Source: Stenotrophomonas rhizophila
GTDB taxonomy: Bacteria; Pseudomonadota; Gammaproteobacteria; Xanthomonadales; Xanthomonadaceae
NCBI RefSeq assembly: GCF_020857975.1
Contig: NZ_JACWUO010000005.1
Span: 1-64,000 of the forward strand
DNA: 64,000 bases
Reading direction: 5' to 3'
The notes beneath the pieces are model-generated. The model was not told the DNA's origin, searched no databases, and worked only from the letters and a program-made list of their open reading frames with translations. Below are positions 42,433 through 50,996 of the stretch, piece after piece. How positions within the stretch are numbered: position 1 is the first letter of the stretch; each line of letters starts with the position of its first letter. Both the position numbers and the translations under genes were made by a program.

Positions 42433-43065
42433 TCACTCCAGCTCGTGCTGGTGGCGGGCGGCCAGCAGCAGCAGATCGTTGGCGCGGCGGCAGCCCAGCG
42501 ACTCCATCATGCGCGCGCGGTGGGTTTCCACCGTCTTGACGCTGATGCCCAGGTCGGCGGCGATTTCCTTGTTGCTCTCGCCACGGCCGATCTGGCGCAG
42601 GATCTCGCGCTGGCGTGGCGACAGCGCGGCCACGCCGGTCGGCTTTTCCCGGCCCAGCATCGGTGCCAGCATCTTGGCCGAGATCTGCGGGCTCAGGAAC
42701 ACCTGGCCGGCATGGGCCGCGCGCAGCGCCAGTTCCAGTTCCTGCGGGGCGGCATCCTTGACCACGAAGCCGACCGCGCCGCGGTCCAGCGCATCGCGTA
42801 CGTGCACCGCATCGTCGTGCATGGTCATCATCACCACCCGGCTGCCCGGGGCGCGCAGCAGGATGTCGCTCAGCGCCTCCAGGCCGGTGCGGCCGGGCAG
42901 CGACAGGTCCATCAGGATCACATCGGGGCTGTGCTGGATGGCCAGCTGCAGGGATTGCTCGGCATTGCTGGCTTCGGCGACCACGTCCACGTCGGCAAAG
43001 CCCTGGAGCAGGCGGCTGAGGCCGGCGCGGACCAGGGTGTGATCGTCGACAATGAGAACGCGCAC
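42433..43065 (-). CDS. NarL/FixJ-family response regulator
   Basis: 210 aa. Receiver with phospho-acceptor Asp53 (VILMDLSLPG) and Lys in FVVKDAAPQ, joined to a LuxR-type HTH (LSPRQREILRQIGRGESNKEIAADLGISVKTVETHRARMMESLG). The start appears to be a GTG (43063-43065). No sensor kinase is next to it. The 275 bp to rpoN downstream contain no motif I could recognise. Place in the cluster suggests control of motility genes, which is inference. Confidence 0.93.
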   Translation of the reverse strand: MRVLIVDDHTLVRAGLSRLLQGFADVDVVAEASNAEQSLQLAIQHSPDVILMDLSLPGRTGLEALSDILLRAPGSRVVMMTMHDDAVHVRDALDRGAVGFVVKDAAPQELELALRAAHAGQVFLSPQISAKMLAPMLGREKPTGVAALSPRQREILRQIGRGESNKEIAADLGISVKTVETHRARMMESLGCRRANDLLLLAARHQHELE

Positions 43066-43184
43066 AGGCAGGCTTCGGCAGATGTTAAGGCGGGGTGACC
43101 ACCTTAACGGAGTGGCGGGCCAGCGCCAAGCCGATCACGTCACGGTCTGGACGGTCATGGGCCGGCAATCCGCTGGCTGCCGGC

Positions 43185-43781
43185 TCAGTTGTCCGCAGGG
43201 CGGCGCTCGGCCAGCCGCGCCTGGGCGATCTGGCGCCGGTGCAGGCGGAACAGGTGGCGCTCCAGCGCCATTTCCAGCGCATCGCTCATCGGCTCGAAGC
43301 GCAGCCACAGGAAGTGCGCGCCGGCGCCGGTGGCCGCTTCGGCCAGCACCGCCACCGGCAGGTCGATATGGTCGGGCAGCCATTCGCAGGGCTGCAGCCG
43401 GATCAGGCCCAGGCTGCCGGTGGCCGCGCCGGTGCGCAGGCCCTGTTCCAGCCGGATGCCGCGCCGCGACCAGCGCAGCGGGCGCAGGTCCAGGTCCTGC
43501 GCGCTCTGCCGCACCAGCCGGCCCAGCAGCACCATGGTCAGGTCCAGCTTGGCTTCCAAGCGCTGCAGCTGGGCGCTGGATTCGCCGCGTTCGTCGTGGT
43601 CTTCCCCGCGCGAATCCTCCACCAGCGCTACGCTGCGCAGCAGCATCTCGGCACTGCCGGGACGGATCACCGCGCTGCCCAGGCGGAACTCGGCCGGCAG
43701 CGCCAGCTCGCAGCTCAAGGTCTCATCGAACAGCTCGCTTTCGGCCGGATGGTGGATGGCGCTGGGACGCGGCTCGGTCAT
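43185..43781 (-). CDS. Atypical PilZ-domain protein
   Basis: 198 aa. The N-terminal half has beta strands and an AELLLRSV-like helix; a long central helix with heptads (ESSAQLQRLEAKLDLTMVLLGRLV) splits the fold; the C-terminal half again has strands (WSRRGIRLEQGL, LIRLQPC). The classic c-di-GMP motifs RxxxR and DxSxxG are missing. This layout recalls the tetrameric, non-binding PilZ protein of Xanthomonas (XC6012), which also uses a heptad helix. Coupled to the fliT-like gene by 4 bp. A motility role is likely from position only. Confidence 0.75.
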   Translation of the reverse strand: MTEPRPSAIHHPAESELFDETLSCELALPAEFRLGSAVIRPGSAEMLLRSVALVEDSRGEDHDERGESSAQLQRLEAKLDLTMVLLGRLVRQSAQDLDLRPLRWSRRGIRLEQGLRTGAATGSLGLIRLQPCEWLPDHIDLPVAVLAEAATGAGAHFLWLRFEPMSDALEMALERHLFRLHRRQIAQARLAERRPADN

Positions 43782-44086
43782 GTCAGGGCTTCGGCAGTGA
43801 GGTAGGCACGGGCAGCGCGGCCGGCGGCCACGCCCTGGCGCAGGTGCTGGGCAGCGTCATCGCGCTGGCTCGTCATCATCACCATGATGCGCTGCTGGCG
43901 GCCTTCCAGGGCGGTCAGCCCGGGCACATCGTCGAAGGCGCCGGGCTGGGCCAGGAAGCGCGCCTGCTGGGCGTTGAGGGTATCCAGGCAGGCGCTGGCC
44001 CGGTCGTGCTCATCGCCGAGCAGCGCGGTTTCCAGCGCATCCAGCACGGCGTTGAGGTCGGCCAGGCAGAGCGGGGCGGCGCTCAT
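43778..44086 (-). CDS. FliT-like export chaperone candidate
   Basis: 102 aa, all helical, with no enzyme motif. It sits directly after fliS (TGATG overlap), the place of fliT, the FliD chaperone, in other genomes. Sequence similarity to enteric FliT is not obvious by eye, so the call is based on size, helical content and position. Confidence 0.6.
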   Translation of the reverse strand: MSAAPLCLADLNAVLDALETALLGDEHDRASACLDTLNAQQARFLAQPGAFDDVPGLTALEGRQQRIMVMMTSQRDDAAQHLRQGVAAGRAARAYLTAEALT

Positions 44087-44502
44087 CAGACCGTGGCCGC
44101 CGCAGGCGTGCGCTGGTCGCGCGGGATCGCGTTCCAGGCCGCATCGATCTCGCCCAGCAGCTCCAGCGATTCGCGTAGGGCCTCGGGGTCGTTGTGCAGG
44201 TTGGCTTCGGTCAGGCGCTGCATGACGTAGTCGTACAGGGCCGACAGATTGCCGGCGATCTCGCCGCCGGCTTCATGGTCGAGCGAGCCGTTGAGGTGGC
44301 CGACGATCGCGCAGACCTCGCCGATCGCCTTGCCCTTGCGGGCCTGGTCGCCGCCTTCCAGGCAGGCCTGGGCCAGCCGCACGCGCTCCAGCGCACCGGC
44401 CAGCAGCAGCGCCACCAGCTTGTGCGGGTCGGCATCGGTGATCGAACTCTGCACGCCGACCTGGCGGTACTGCTCGGTGAACTGACGGTTTGAGCCGTAC
44501 AT
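44086..44502 (-). CDS. fliS: Flagellin chaperone FliS
   Basis: 138 aa from ATG 44500-44502 (MYGSNRQFTEQYRQVGV). Four-helix bundle with SITDADPHKLVALLLAGALERVRLA and the LYDYVMQRLTEANLHND segment conserved in FliS. It wraps the flagellin C-terminal helix and prevents assembly in the cytosol. It lies 133 bp after fliD, close to the three flagellin genes it would serve. Confidence 0.95.
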   Translation of the reverse strand: MYGSNRQFTEQYRQVGVQSSITDADPHKLVALLLAGALERVRLAQACLEGGDQARKGKAIGEVCAIVGHLNGSLDHEAGGEIAGNLSALYDYVMQRLTEANLHNDPEALRESLELLGEIDAAWNAIPRDQRTPAAATV

Positions 44503-44635
44503 CAATCATGTCTCCTTCGTGCGGGGCCGCCTGCCTCGCGAGGTCTGCGGCACCGGGGTGGAGCCTGCGTTGGGTGCTGCGTCGCTACTGGTATCGGCCG
44601 CGTGCGCGGTGAACTTGAGCACGCCGCCGTATGGA

Positions 44636-46018
44636 TCAGCCGGACAACTGGCTGAGCTGTGAACTCAGCGAGGAGGTGGTCTGGCTGAGTTTGCCCATTA
44701 AGGCATCCAGGGCCAGGAACTGCTTCTTGTAGCGCGCCTCGACCCCGGCCATGCGCACGTCCAGCGATTTGCGGCGCTTGTCGATGTCGGTCAGGCTGGC
44801 GGTAATGCTCTTGCTGCGCGACACGAACGCGCCTTCCTTGCCGACGGTGGTGCTGACGTAGCCGTCGACCATGGTGAACAGCTTGGCCGCCGCACCGTCA
44901 TCGCCGGTCAGCGCCTGGCGCACCGCACCAGCCTGGTTGACCAGCGCCGCTTCGAACTTGCTGCCGTCCAGCACCAGGCTGCCATCGGCGTTGGGGTAGG
45001 CGCGGGTCTGCAGGCCCAGGGTCTTGGGGTCCAGTCCGACCGCGGCCAGGTCCTTGAGCACGCCGCCCATCATCGCGCGCAGCTGGCTGGACGCGCCGCG
45101 CATCTGCGCATCGCCGGTCAGCGACGACGGCTCCTTGTTCTCCATGTCGTACTTGGTTGCGGTGTTGATTGCACTGATCGCACCGTTGTAGGCGGTGACG
45201 AAGTCCTGCATGACCTTGCGCGCGGCGGCCACGTCGGTGCTGACGGTGACGGTGCTCTTGCCGGCCTTCTTCAGGTTCAGGGTCAGGCCCGGAACCACGT
45301 CGGTGACGGTGTTCTCGCTGGCCACCACGGCCACACCGTCGATGGTCAGCTTGGCGTCGGCGGCCGGGGTGCGCTCGGACATGCTGGCCGCCAGCGCGGT
45401 CAGGCCGGCATTGCCGGCCCCGGCGCTGAGCTTGATCGCGTTGGCGGTACCGGCCTTCTCCTGCGACAGCGACAGGAACTGGTTGTCGCCCGAGGCGATC
45501 AGGGTGGCCTGCACGCCCAGGCTGCGCCCGGCCTTTTCGATCTTGGTGCGGATCGAGGACAGGGTATCGTCGGCCTCGACCTGGATCTCCAGGGTCTTCT
45601 TCTTGTCGCCCACGCCCACCTCCAGCGACAGGGTGCCGGCGCCGAAGGTCTGGGTCTTGGGGATGGCGGTGTCGGCGATCCACTTGTTGGCCGTAGCCAG
45701 CTGCTGCACGTCGATCTCATGGCTGCCGGTGGCCGCCGAATTGGTGCTGGTGACCGTCAGGATATCGTCGGTGCCGCTCTTGGTCGCACTGACCAGGCGC
45801 GCGTCGAACGCGGTGGAGGCCTTCAGCGCCTTGAGCGAGGTGCTCAGCAGGTCGAACGCGGACTTGACCGTGCCCACCGCCGACAGCTGCATCTTGGCCT
45901 TGGACTGCTGCAGGTTCAGTGCATTGTCCGAGGGCTTGCGGTCGGCCGCCACCAGGCTGGCCACCATGCCGGAAATGTCCAGTCCCGAACCGATGCCGCC
46001 GTAACCAAAGTCAGCCAC
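44636..46018 (-). CDS. fliD: Flagellar cap protein FliD
   Basis: 460 aa. N-terminal GYGGIGSGLDISGMVASLV and C-terminal coiled coil (VRMAGVEARYKKQFLALDALMGKLSQTTSSL) are the D0 segments; between lie the beta-rich D2-D3 domains. It caps the filament and folds incoming flagellin. The start is a GTG at 46016-46018 with AGGAG seven bases upstream; the 31 codons further upstream in the frame overlap the FliA promoter. Confidence 0.96.
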   Translation of the reverse strand: MADFGYGGIGSGLDISGMVASLVAADRKPSDNALNLQQSKAKMQLSAVGTVKSAFDLLSTSLKALKASTAFDARLVSATKSGTDDILTVTSTNSAATGSHEIDVQQLATANKWIADTAIPKTQTFGAGTLSLEVGVGDKKKTLEIQVEADDTLSSIRTKIEKAGRSLGVQATLIASGDNQFLSLSQEKAGTANAIKLSAGAGNAGLTALAASMSERTPAADAKLTIDGVAVVASENTVTDVVPGLTLNLKKAGKSTVTVSTDVAAARKVMQDFVTAYNGAISAINTATKYDMENKEPSSLTGDAQMRGASSQLRAMMGGVLKDLAAVGLDPKTLGLQTRAYPNADGSLVLDGSKFEAALVNQAGAVRQALTGDDGAAAKLFTMVDGYVSTTVGKEGAFVSRSKSITASLTDIDKRRKSLDVRMAGVEARYKKQFLALDALMGKLSQTTSSLSSQLSQLSG

Positions 46019-46077
46019 GTTGTTTCTCCTGTCTGTGGGCCACCGCGGAGTGCCGCGTGGCCGTGCCGTCAACGAAT

Positions 46078-46104
46078 GTAGCGGCCGTAGCCGCCAGGTC
46101 TTTA
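46078..46104 (-). promoter_or_regulatory. FliA (sigma28) promoter of fliD
   Basis: The minus strand reads TAAA (46101-46104), 15 nt, GCCGCTAC (46078-46085). Confidence 0.75.
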
Positions 46105-46212
46105 GAACCACGTTGATGCAGGAGTTGTGCCAGAAGCCCGGCGCGGAAGATTGGCACGCGCATTGCAGGGCAGTTGGGGCGGGACGCGATGCAGGTCCGG
46201 CCGGTGGTCTGT

Positions 46213-46241
46213 AAAAAACCCTCCTCCAATGCAGAGGAGGG
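46213..46241 (-). terminator. Intrinsic terminator of the flagellin cluster
   Basis: An 8-bp stem (46219-46226 with 46234-46241) is followed by six U on the minus strand, about 210 bp after the stop of the last flagellin gene. The rest of the 434-bp spacer shows only the fliD promoter. Confidence 0.88.
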
Positions 46242-46452
46242 GTCAGGCTTACTGAAAAGCGGGGGGAGACGAAGCCACCCGGGGTGTTCAGTCAAAACGC
46301 AACGCTGATAACAGTTCTACCGCAGGGGCGGGCCATGGCCACGGTGGCGTGGCTGCCGGGGAGAGTCCGGCCCATGGCCATGGCCCGTTCCTGCGCGATC
46401 GTGCCGGGGTTGCCCGCGCCGCCGGCCGGAGCCGGCGGCGTGGACGCGTGGA

Positions 46453-47616
46453 TCAGCGCAGCAGGCTGAGCACGTTCTGCGGCACCTGGTTGGCCTGGGC
46501 CAGCATGGCCGTACCGGCCTGCTGCAGGATCTGGGTGCGGGTCAGTTCAGCGGTTTCCTTGGCGAAATCGGTGTCCTTGATCCGGCTGCGCGAGGCCGAC
46601 AGGTTCTCCGAGGAGGTCTGCAGGTTGGCCACCACCGAGGTGAAGCGGTTCTGGATGGCACCGAGGTCGGCGCGGGTGTTGTTGATCGCACCCAAGGCCT
46701 TGTCGACCACTTCCAGCGCCTGCTGGGCACCCTTGACGGTGGACACGTCGATCTTGTCGGCGAACTGCTTGTCCGGCACGGCGGCATTGCCGGTCAGGGT
46801 CAGGCCGGTGCTGGACAGCTGCACCACCGCACCTGCGCTGTCGACGCTGTCCTTGACCGAGGTCAGGGTCAGCGCGCCGGTGGCATCGGCTTCGGCATAG
46901 ACGCCGGTTTCACCGATCTTGGCGTTGATGTGCGCGGCCAGTGCCTTGCCGGCGGCCGGCGCGGTGGTGTTTTCGATCTTCAGTGCATCGAAGGACACCG
47001 TGCCCTGGGCGCTGGTCAGCGTGAAGGTGGCAATGTCGGCGGTGGTTGCCGGGGTGCCGGTCAGGGTCGGCGCGGCCACGGCGGCGGTGACGAACTGGGC
47101 GCCGCCCAGGGCGTTGGTCTTGGCGTCGACCACCTTGTCGATGGCGATGGCCTGGCCGGCGTTGGCGCCGACCTGGAACAGCTGGCTGGAGAACGAGCCG
47201 TCCAGCAGCTTGGTGCCGTTGAAGTCGGACTGCTTGGCGACGCGGTCGATTTCGCTGACCAGCTGGGTCACTTCGGCCTGCAGGGCCTTGCGGTCGCTGG
47301 CCGAGTTGGTGGCGTTGGAGGCCTGCACCGACAGCTCGCGGACGCGCTGCAGGTTGTTGCCGATTTCGGTCAGCGAACCTTCGGCGACCTGGGCCAGCGA
47401 GATGCCGTCGTTGGCATTGCGGATGGCCACGTCGGTACCGCGGATCTGGGTGCCGAAACGCTCGGAGATCGCCAGGCCGGCCGCGTCGTCCTTGGCGCTG
47501 TTGATGCGCGAACCCGAGGACAGGCGCTGGATGGTGGTGGCCAGGGAGCTGCCGCTGGTGCTCAGGTTGCGCTGAGCATTCAACGACATCGTGTTGGTGT
47601 TGATGACTTGTGCCAT
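46453..47616 (-). CDS. fliC: Flagellin, third of three tandem genes
   Basis: 387 aa. D0/D1 N-terminal helices (MAQVINTNTMSLNAQRNL onwards, to about residue 175) and C-terminal helices (from about 310, ending NQVPQNVLSLLR) are nearly identical to the next gene; the centre (about 175-290) is different. The LQRVRELSVQASN region matches the TLR5-sensed D1 site of enteric flagellins. No FliA promoter in the 81-bp gap upstream, so expression depends on read-through. It precedes an intrinsic terminator. Confidence 0.97.
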   Translation of the reverse strand: MAQVINTNTMSLNAQRNLSTSGSSLATTIQRLSSGSRINSAKDDAAGLAISERFGTQIRGTDVAIRNANDGISLAQVAEGSLTEIGNNLQRVRELSVQASNATNSASDRKALQAEVTQLVSEIDRVAKQSDFNGTKLLDGSFSSQLFQVGANAGQAIAIDKVVDAKTNALGGAQFVTAAVAAPTLTGTPATTADIATFTLTSAQGTVSFDALKIENTTAPAAGKALAAHINAKIGETGVYAEADATGALTLTSVKDSVDSAGAVVQLSSTGLTLTGNAAVPDKQFADKIDVSTVKGAQQALEVVDKALGAINNTRADLGAIQNRFTSVVANLQTSSENLSASRSRIKDTDFAKETAELTRTQILQQAGTAMLAQANQVPQNVLSLLR

Positions 47617-47697
47617 GGGAGTTCCTTCAGGCTTGGGTGGAGCGTGGGACGGTGGAGACGGCGCCGGTCAGCCCGACGCCGTTGCAGCGGGCGTGGA

Positions 47698-48873
47698 TCA
47701 GCGCAGCAGGCTGAGCACGTTCTGCGGCACCTGGTTGGCCTGGGCCAGCATGGCCGTACCGGCCTGCTGCAGGATCTGGGTGCGGGTCAGTTCGGCGGTT
47801 TCCTTGGCGAAATCGGTGTCCTTGATCCGGCTGCGCGACGCCGACAGGTTCTCCGAGGAGGTCTGCAGGTTGGCCACCACCGAGGTGAAGCGGTTCTGGA
47901 TGGCACCGAGGTCGGCACGGGTGTTGTTGATCGCACCCAGGGCCTTGTCGACCACTTCCAGCGCCTGCTGGGCACCCTTGACGGTGGACACGTCGATCTT
48001 GTCGGCGAACTGCTTGTCCGGCACCGGGGTGGTGGCGGCAAAGCCGGCCAGCGAGCTGCCGATCGCGGCGAACGCACCGCTGCTGTCGACGCTGTCCTTG
48101 ACCGAGGTCAGGGTCAGCACGCCGGCGGCATCGGATTCGGCGTAGACGCCGGTTTCGCCGATCTTGGCGTTGATCGACGCCGCCACGGCCTTGCCGTTGG
48201 CCGCGGTGTTGGCGGCCACGTCGCCGACGCTCTTCACGGTCTGCGCGGCGAAGTTGACCACCGCGCCCTTGCTGTCGGTGATGGTGAACGCGGCAATGGC
48301 GGTATCGGTGTCGGCAACGCCGGCAATGGCGGTGGCGGTGCCGCTGGAGAACTGGGCGCCGCCCAGAGCGTTGGCCTTGGCGTCCACGACCTTGTCGATG
48401 GCGATGGCCTGGCCGGCGTTGGCGCCGACCTGGAACAGCTGGCTGGAGAACGAGCCGTCCAGCAGCTTGGTGCCGTTGAAGTCGGACTGCTTGGCGACGC
48501 GGTCGATTTCGCTGACCAGCTGGGTGACTTCGGCCTGCAGGGCCTTGCGGTCGCTGGCCGAGTTGGTGGCGTTGGAGGCCTGCACCGACAGTTCACGGAC
48601 GCGCTGCAGGTTGTTGCCGATTTCGGTCAGCGAACCTTCGGCGACCTGGGCCAGCGAGATGCCGTCGTTGGCATTGCGGATGGCCACGTCGGTGCCGCGG
48701 ATCTGGGTGCCGAAACGCTCGGAGATCGCCAGGCCGGCCGCGTCGTCCTTGGCGCTGTTGATGCGCGAACCCGAGGACAGGCGCTGGATGGTGGTGGCCA
48801 GGGAGCTGCCGCTGGTGCTCAGGTTGCGCTGAGCATTCAACGACATCGTGTTGGTGTTGATGACTTGTGCCAT
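47698..48873 (-). CDS. fliC: Flagellin, second of three tandem genes
   Basis: 391 aa. Termini match the 46453-47616 gene almost base for base (first about 520 bp and last about 300 bp), with a distinct central D2-like region rich in Ala/Thr/Val. The ribosome-binding region (GGACCTCTCCTC before ATG) is pyrimidine-rich and weak. No FliA site is seen in the 71-bp gap, which holds a 9-bp hairpin. Confidence 0.97.
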   Translation of the reverse strand: MAQVINTNTMSLNAQRNLSTSGSSLATTIQRLSSGSRINSAKDDAAGLAISERFGTQIRGTDVAIRNANDGISLAQVAEGSLTEIGNNLQRVRELSVQASNATNSASDRKALQAEVTQLVSEIDRVAKQSDFNGTKLLDGSFSSQLFQVGANAGQAIAIDKVVDAKANALGGAQFSSGTATAIAGVADTDTAIAAFTITDSKGAVVNFAAQTVKSVGDVAANTAANGKAVAASINAKIGETGVYAESDAAGVLTLTSVKDSVDSSGAFAAIGSSLAGFAATTPVPDKQFADKIDVSTVKGAQQALEVVDKALGAINNTRADLGAIQNRFTSVVANLQTSSENLSASRSRIKDTDFAKETAELTRTQILQQAGTAMLAQANQVPQNVLSLLR

Positions 48874-48913
48874 GAGGAGAGGTCCTTGAGCAGTGCACGT
48901 ACGATGGGTTAGA

Positions 48914-48937
48914 CGCTCCTGACGTGCTTCAGGAGCG
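48914..48937 (-). other. Hairpin between first and second flagellin genes
   Basis: Perfect 9-bp stem (48914-48922 with 48929-48937), 6-nt loop, no U-tract. It could cut or stabilise the transcript and make the first flagellin more abundant than the others. Confidence 0.5.
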
Positions 48938-48944
48938 GCTCATG

Positions 48945-50111
48945 TCAGCGCTGCAACAGGCTGAGCACGTTCTGTGGAACCTGGTTGGCCTGGGCCAGCA
49001 TGGCGGTGCCGGCCTGTTGCAGGATCTGGGTACGGGTGAGTTCGGCCGTTTCCTTGGCGAAGTCGGTGTCGCGGATGCGGCTGCGCGAGGCCGACAGGTT
49101 TTCCGAAGAGGTCTGCAGGTTGGCCACCACCGAGGTGAAGCGGTTCTGGATGGCGCCGAGGTCGGCGCGCACGCTGTTGACCGATTCCAGCGCCTTGTCG
49201 ACGATTTCCAGGGCCTTCTGCGCGCCGACGTAGGAGGACACATCCAGGCTCTGGACGAACTCGGAGGTGGCGGTGGCCGCCACCGAGCTGGGCGCGGCGG
49301 CGGTGGAGTCGGCCAGGCTGAGCTGGGTGGCGCCGGTGATGACCAGGTCGCGGTCGGCCTGCACCGAGGTCAGCTTCAGGCGCTGGGTGTCCGGGGTGCC
49401 GGCGGTGGTGACCACTTCGGCATAGACACCGGCTTCGCCGATCTTGCTGTTGATCTGGGCGGCGGCCGAGGCGGCGAATTCGGCGGTGGTCTTGCCGGTG
49501 ATGGTGCCGATGGTGGCGCCGTTGATGGTGACCCCGGCCAGGTCGGTGATGGTGGCGATGTCGCCGGTGCTGTCCACCGGGGCGGCGAACTTGGCATTGC
49601 CCAGCGAGCTGGCCTTGGCATCGACCACGTTGTTGATGGCGATGGCCTGGCCGGCGTTGGCGCCGACCTGGAACAGCTGGCTGGTGAAGCTGCCGTCCAG
49701 CAGTTTGGTGCCGTTGAAGTCGGACTGCTTGGCGACGCGGTCGATTTCGCTGACCAGCTGGGTCACTTCGGCCTGCAGGGCCTTGCGGTCGCTGGCCGAG
49801 TTGGTGGCGTTGGAGGCCTGCACGGCCAGTTCGCGGACGCGCTGCAGGTTGTTGCCGATTTCGCTCAGGGAGCCTTCGGCGACCTGGGCCAGCGAAATGC
49901 CGTCGTTGGCATTGCGGATGGCCACGTCGGTACCGCGGATCTGGGTGCCGAAACGCTCGCTGATGGCCAGGCCGGCGGCGTCGTCTTTCGCGCTGTTGAT
50001 GCGCAGGCCCGACGACAGGCGCTGGATGGTGGTAGCGAGCGAGCTGCCGCTGGTGCTCAGGTTGCGCTGAGCGTTGAGCGACATCGTATTGGTGTTGATT
50101 ACCTGTGCCAT
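48945..50111 (-). CDS. fliC: Flagellin, first of three tandem genes
   Basis: 388 aa. Same D0/D1 design but with more differences from the other two (for example SGLRINS, RELAVQ, FTSQLF). It is the only one with its own FliA promoter (93-119 bp upstream), and a good leader with AGGGAGACGACCC. Probably the main filament subunit; the other two would be minor or conditional subunits, which is inference. Confidence 0.97.
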   Translation of the reverse strand: MAQVINTNTMSLNAQRNLSTSGSSLATTIQRLSSGLRINSAKDDAAGLAISERFGTQIRGTDVAIRNANDGISLAQVAEGSLSEIGNNLQRVRELAVQASNATNSASDRKALQAEVTQLVSEIDRVAKQSDFNGTKLLDGSFTSQLFQVGANAGQAIAINNVVDAKASSLGNAKFAAPVDSTGDIATITDLAGVTINGATIGTITGKTTAEFAASAAAQINSKIGEAGVYAEVVTTAGTPDTQRLKLTSVQADRDLVITGATQLSLADSTAAAPSSVAATATSEFVQSLDVSSYVGAQKALEIVDKALESVNSVRADLGAIQNRFTSVVANLQTSSENLSASRSRIRDTDFAKETAELTRTQILQQAGTAMLAQANQVPQNVLSLLQR

Positions 50112-50203
50112 GGGTCGTCTCCCTTATTGGAATCCCGGTGGTGAATGGAACGAAGCGCCGCCTGTTTTTTTGTTTGGCTGTGTGCTTCGCTGTTGCCAAA
50201 TCA

Positions 50204-50230
50204 ATAACGGCGCTTTGTCAACAACCTTTA
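50204..50230 (-). promoter_or_regulatory. FliA (sigma28) promoter of the flagellin cluster
   Basis: The minus strand reads TAAA (50227-50230), exactly 15 nt, GCCGTTAT (50204-50211). Confidence 0.88.
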
Positions 50231-50432
50231 GGCGGAAATCTCGCTGAGGTTGCCTGGCGGGCCATCCGGGGCCATGGCGGGCCGGCCGGACATAAGGCTT
50301 AACGGCCGGGGAAGGCCAAATTCAAGGGTTTAGCCGGCATGGCGGGGTGGCGCCGGGTTCTGGCTGGCTGAACGCTTTGGCCTGCAACCTCATGCTCTTA
50401 GGTCAAGAGCAGCGTCTTGGTTTCCGGTCAGG

Positions 50433-50540
50433 GAGGAGGACGGGCAGCCCCATGCGGGACACGCCGTAAACCCATCCGTGGGGACTTGGCGAAAACATCC
50501 ATGTTTTCGACAGTCCCGCATGGGGCTGCCCGCCCTCCTC
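50433..50540 (-). repeat. Three-way-junction hairpin element, copy D
   Basis: 28-bp arms (50433-50460 and 50513-50540) with one mismatch that is a G.U pair on the minus strand. Arm sequence is unrelated to copies A-C except for the inner GCGGGAC. The core has CCCATCCGTGGG and CGAAAACATCCATGTTTTCG. It lies between the flagellin promoter and flgL. Confidence 0.88.
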
Positions 50541-50752
50541 AGGACAGATTCGGGTGTGCGGAGGGCAGAGCAGGTGGTGCTTTCTGCGCCAGCCTGCTCG
50601 ATGCCTGCTTCATCAGACGGCGACTGTGCGAAGACGACGGAGGTGGTTTCGACCCCGGGGGTGGCATGCCATTCGTTCCATCACGGCGCTGTCTGAGTCT
50701 GGCTTGGTCCCATCGCTTTTCTCATGCATGACGGCAATGTGTGGAGGGGGTG

Positions 50753-50846
50753 GTGTGGGTAGGTTGGCGGGACTGTCGAAAACATGGATGTTTTCGCCAA
50801 GCCTCCAAGGATGGATTCACGGCGTGTCCCGCCGACCTACCCGCGC
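50753..50846 (+). repeat. Three-way-junction hairpin element, copy E
   Basis: 21-bp arms (50753-50773 and 50826-50846) with three mismatches, all of which are U.G pairs if the plus strand is transcribed. Upstream flank GCTTTTCTCATG resembles the flank of copies A and F. Opposite orientation to copy D, 213 bp away. The stretch between holds no gene. Confidence 0.88.
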
Positions 50847-50932
50847 CAACCCAGCACGGGCAGACACAGGCTCACAGCTGTTGATTTACTGCGGCCCATT
50901 GGAGTTGCACCCTTTGCAAACGGCGATGAACC

Positions 50933-50967
50933 AAAAAAGGCCGCGATGCTCAACGCATCGCGACCTT
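50933..50967 (-). terminator. Intrinsic terminator of the flg operon
   Basis: A 13-bp stem (50937-50949 with 50955-50967, one G.U) is followed by a run of six U on the minus strand, 30 bp after the flgL stop. Confidence 0.92.
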
Positions 50968-50996
50968 AGGGCCAACCAGGCTTTCGTGTCGCGCGG

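Noticed and set aside
43063..43065. GTG start of the NarL-type regulator as evidence of a broken gene
   Set aside because: The receiver begins normally at MRVLIVDDHT from this codon, so the gene is intact with a non-ATG start.
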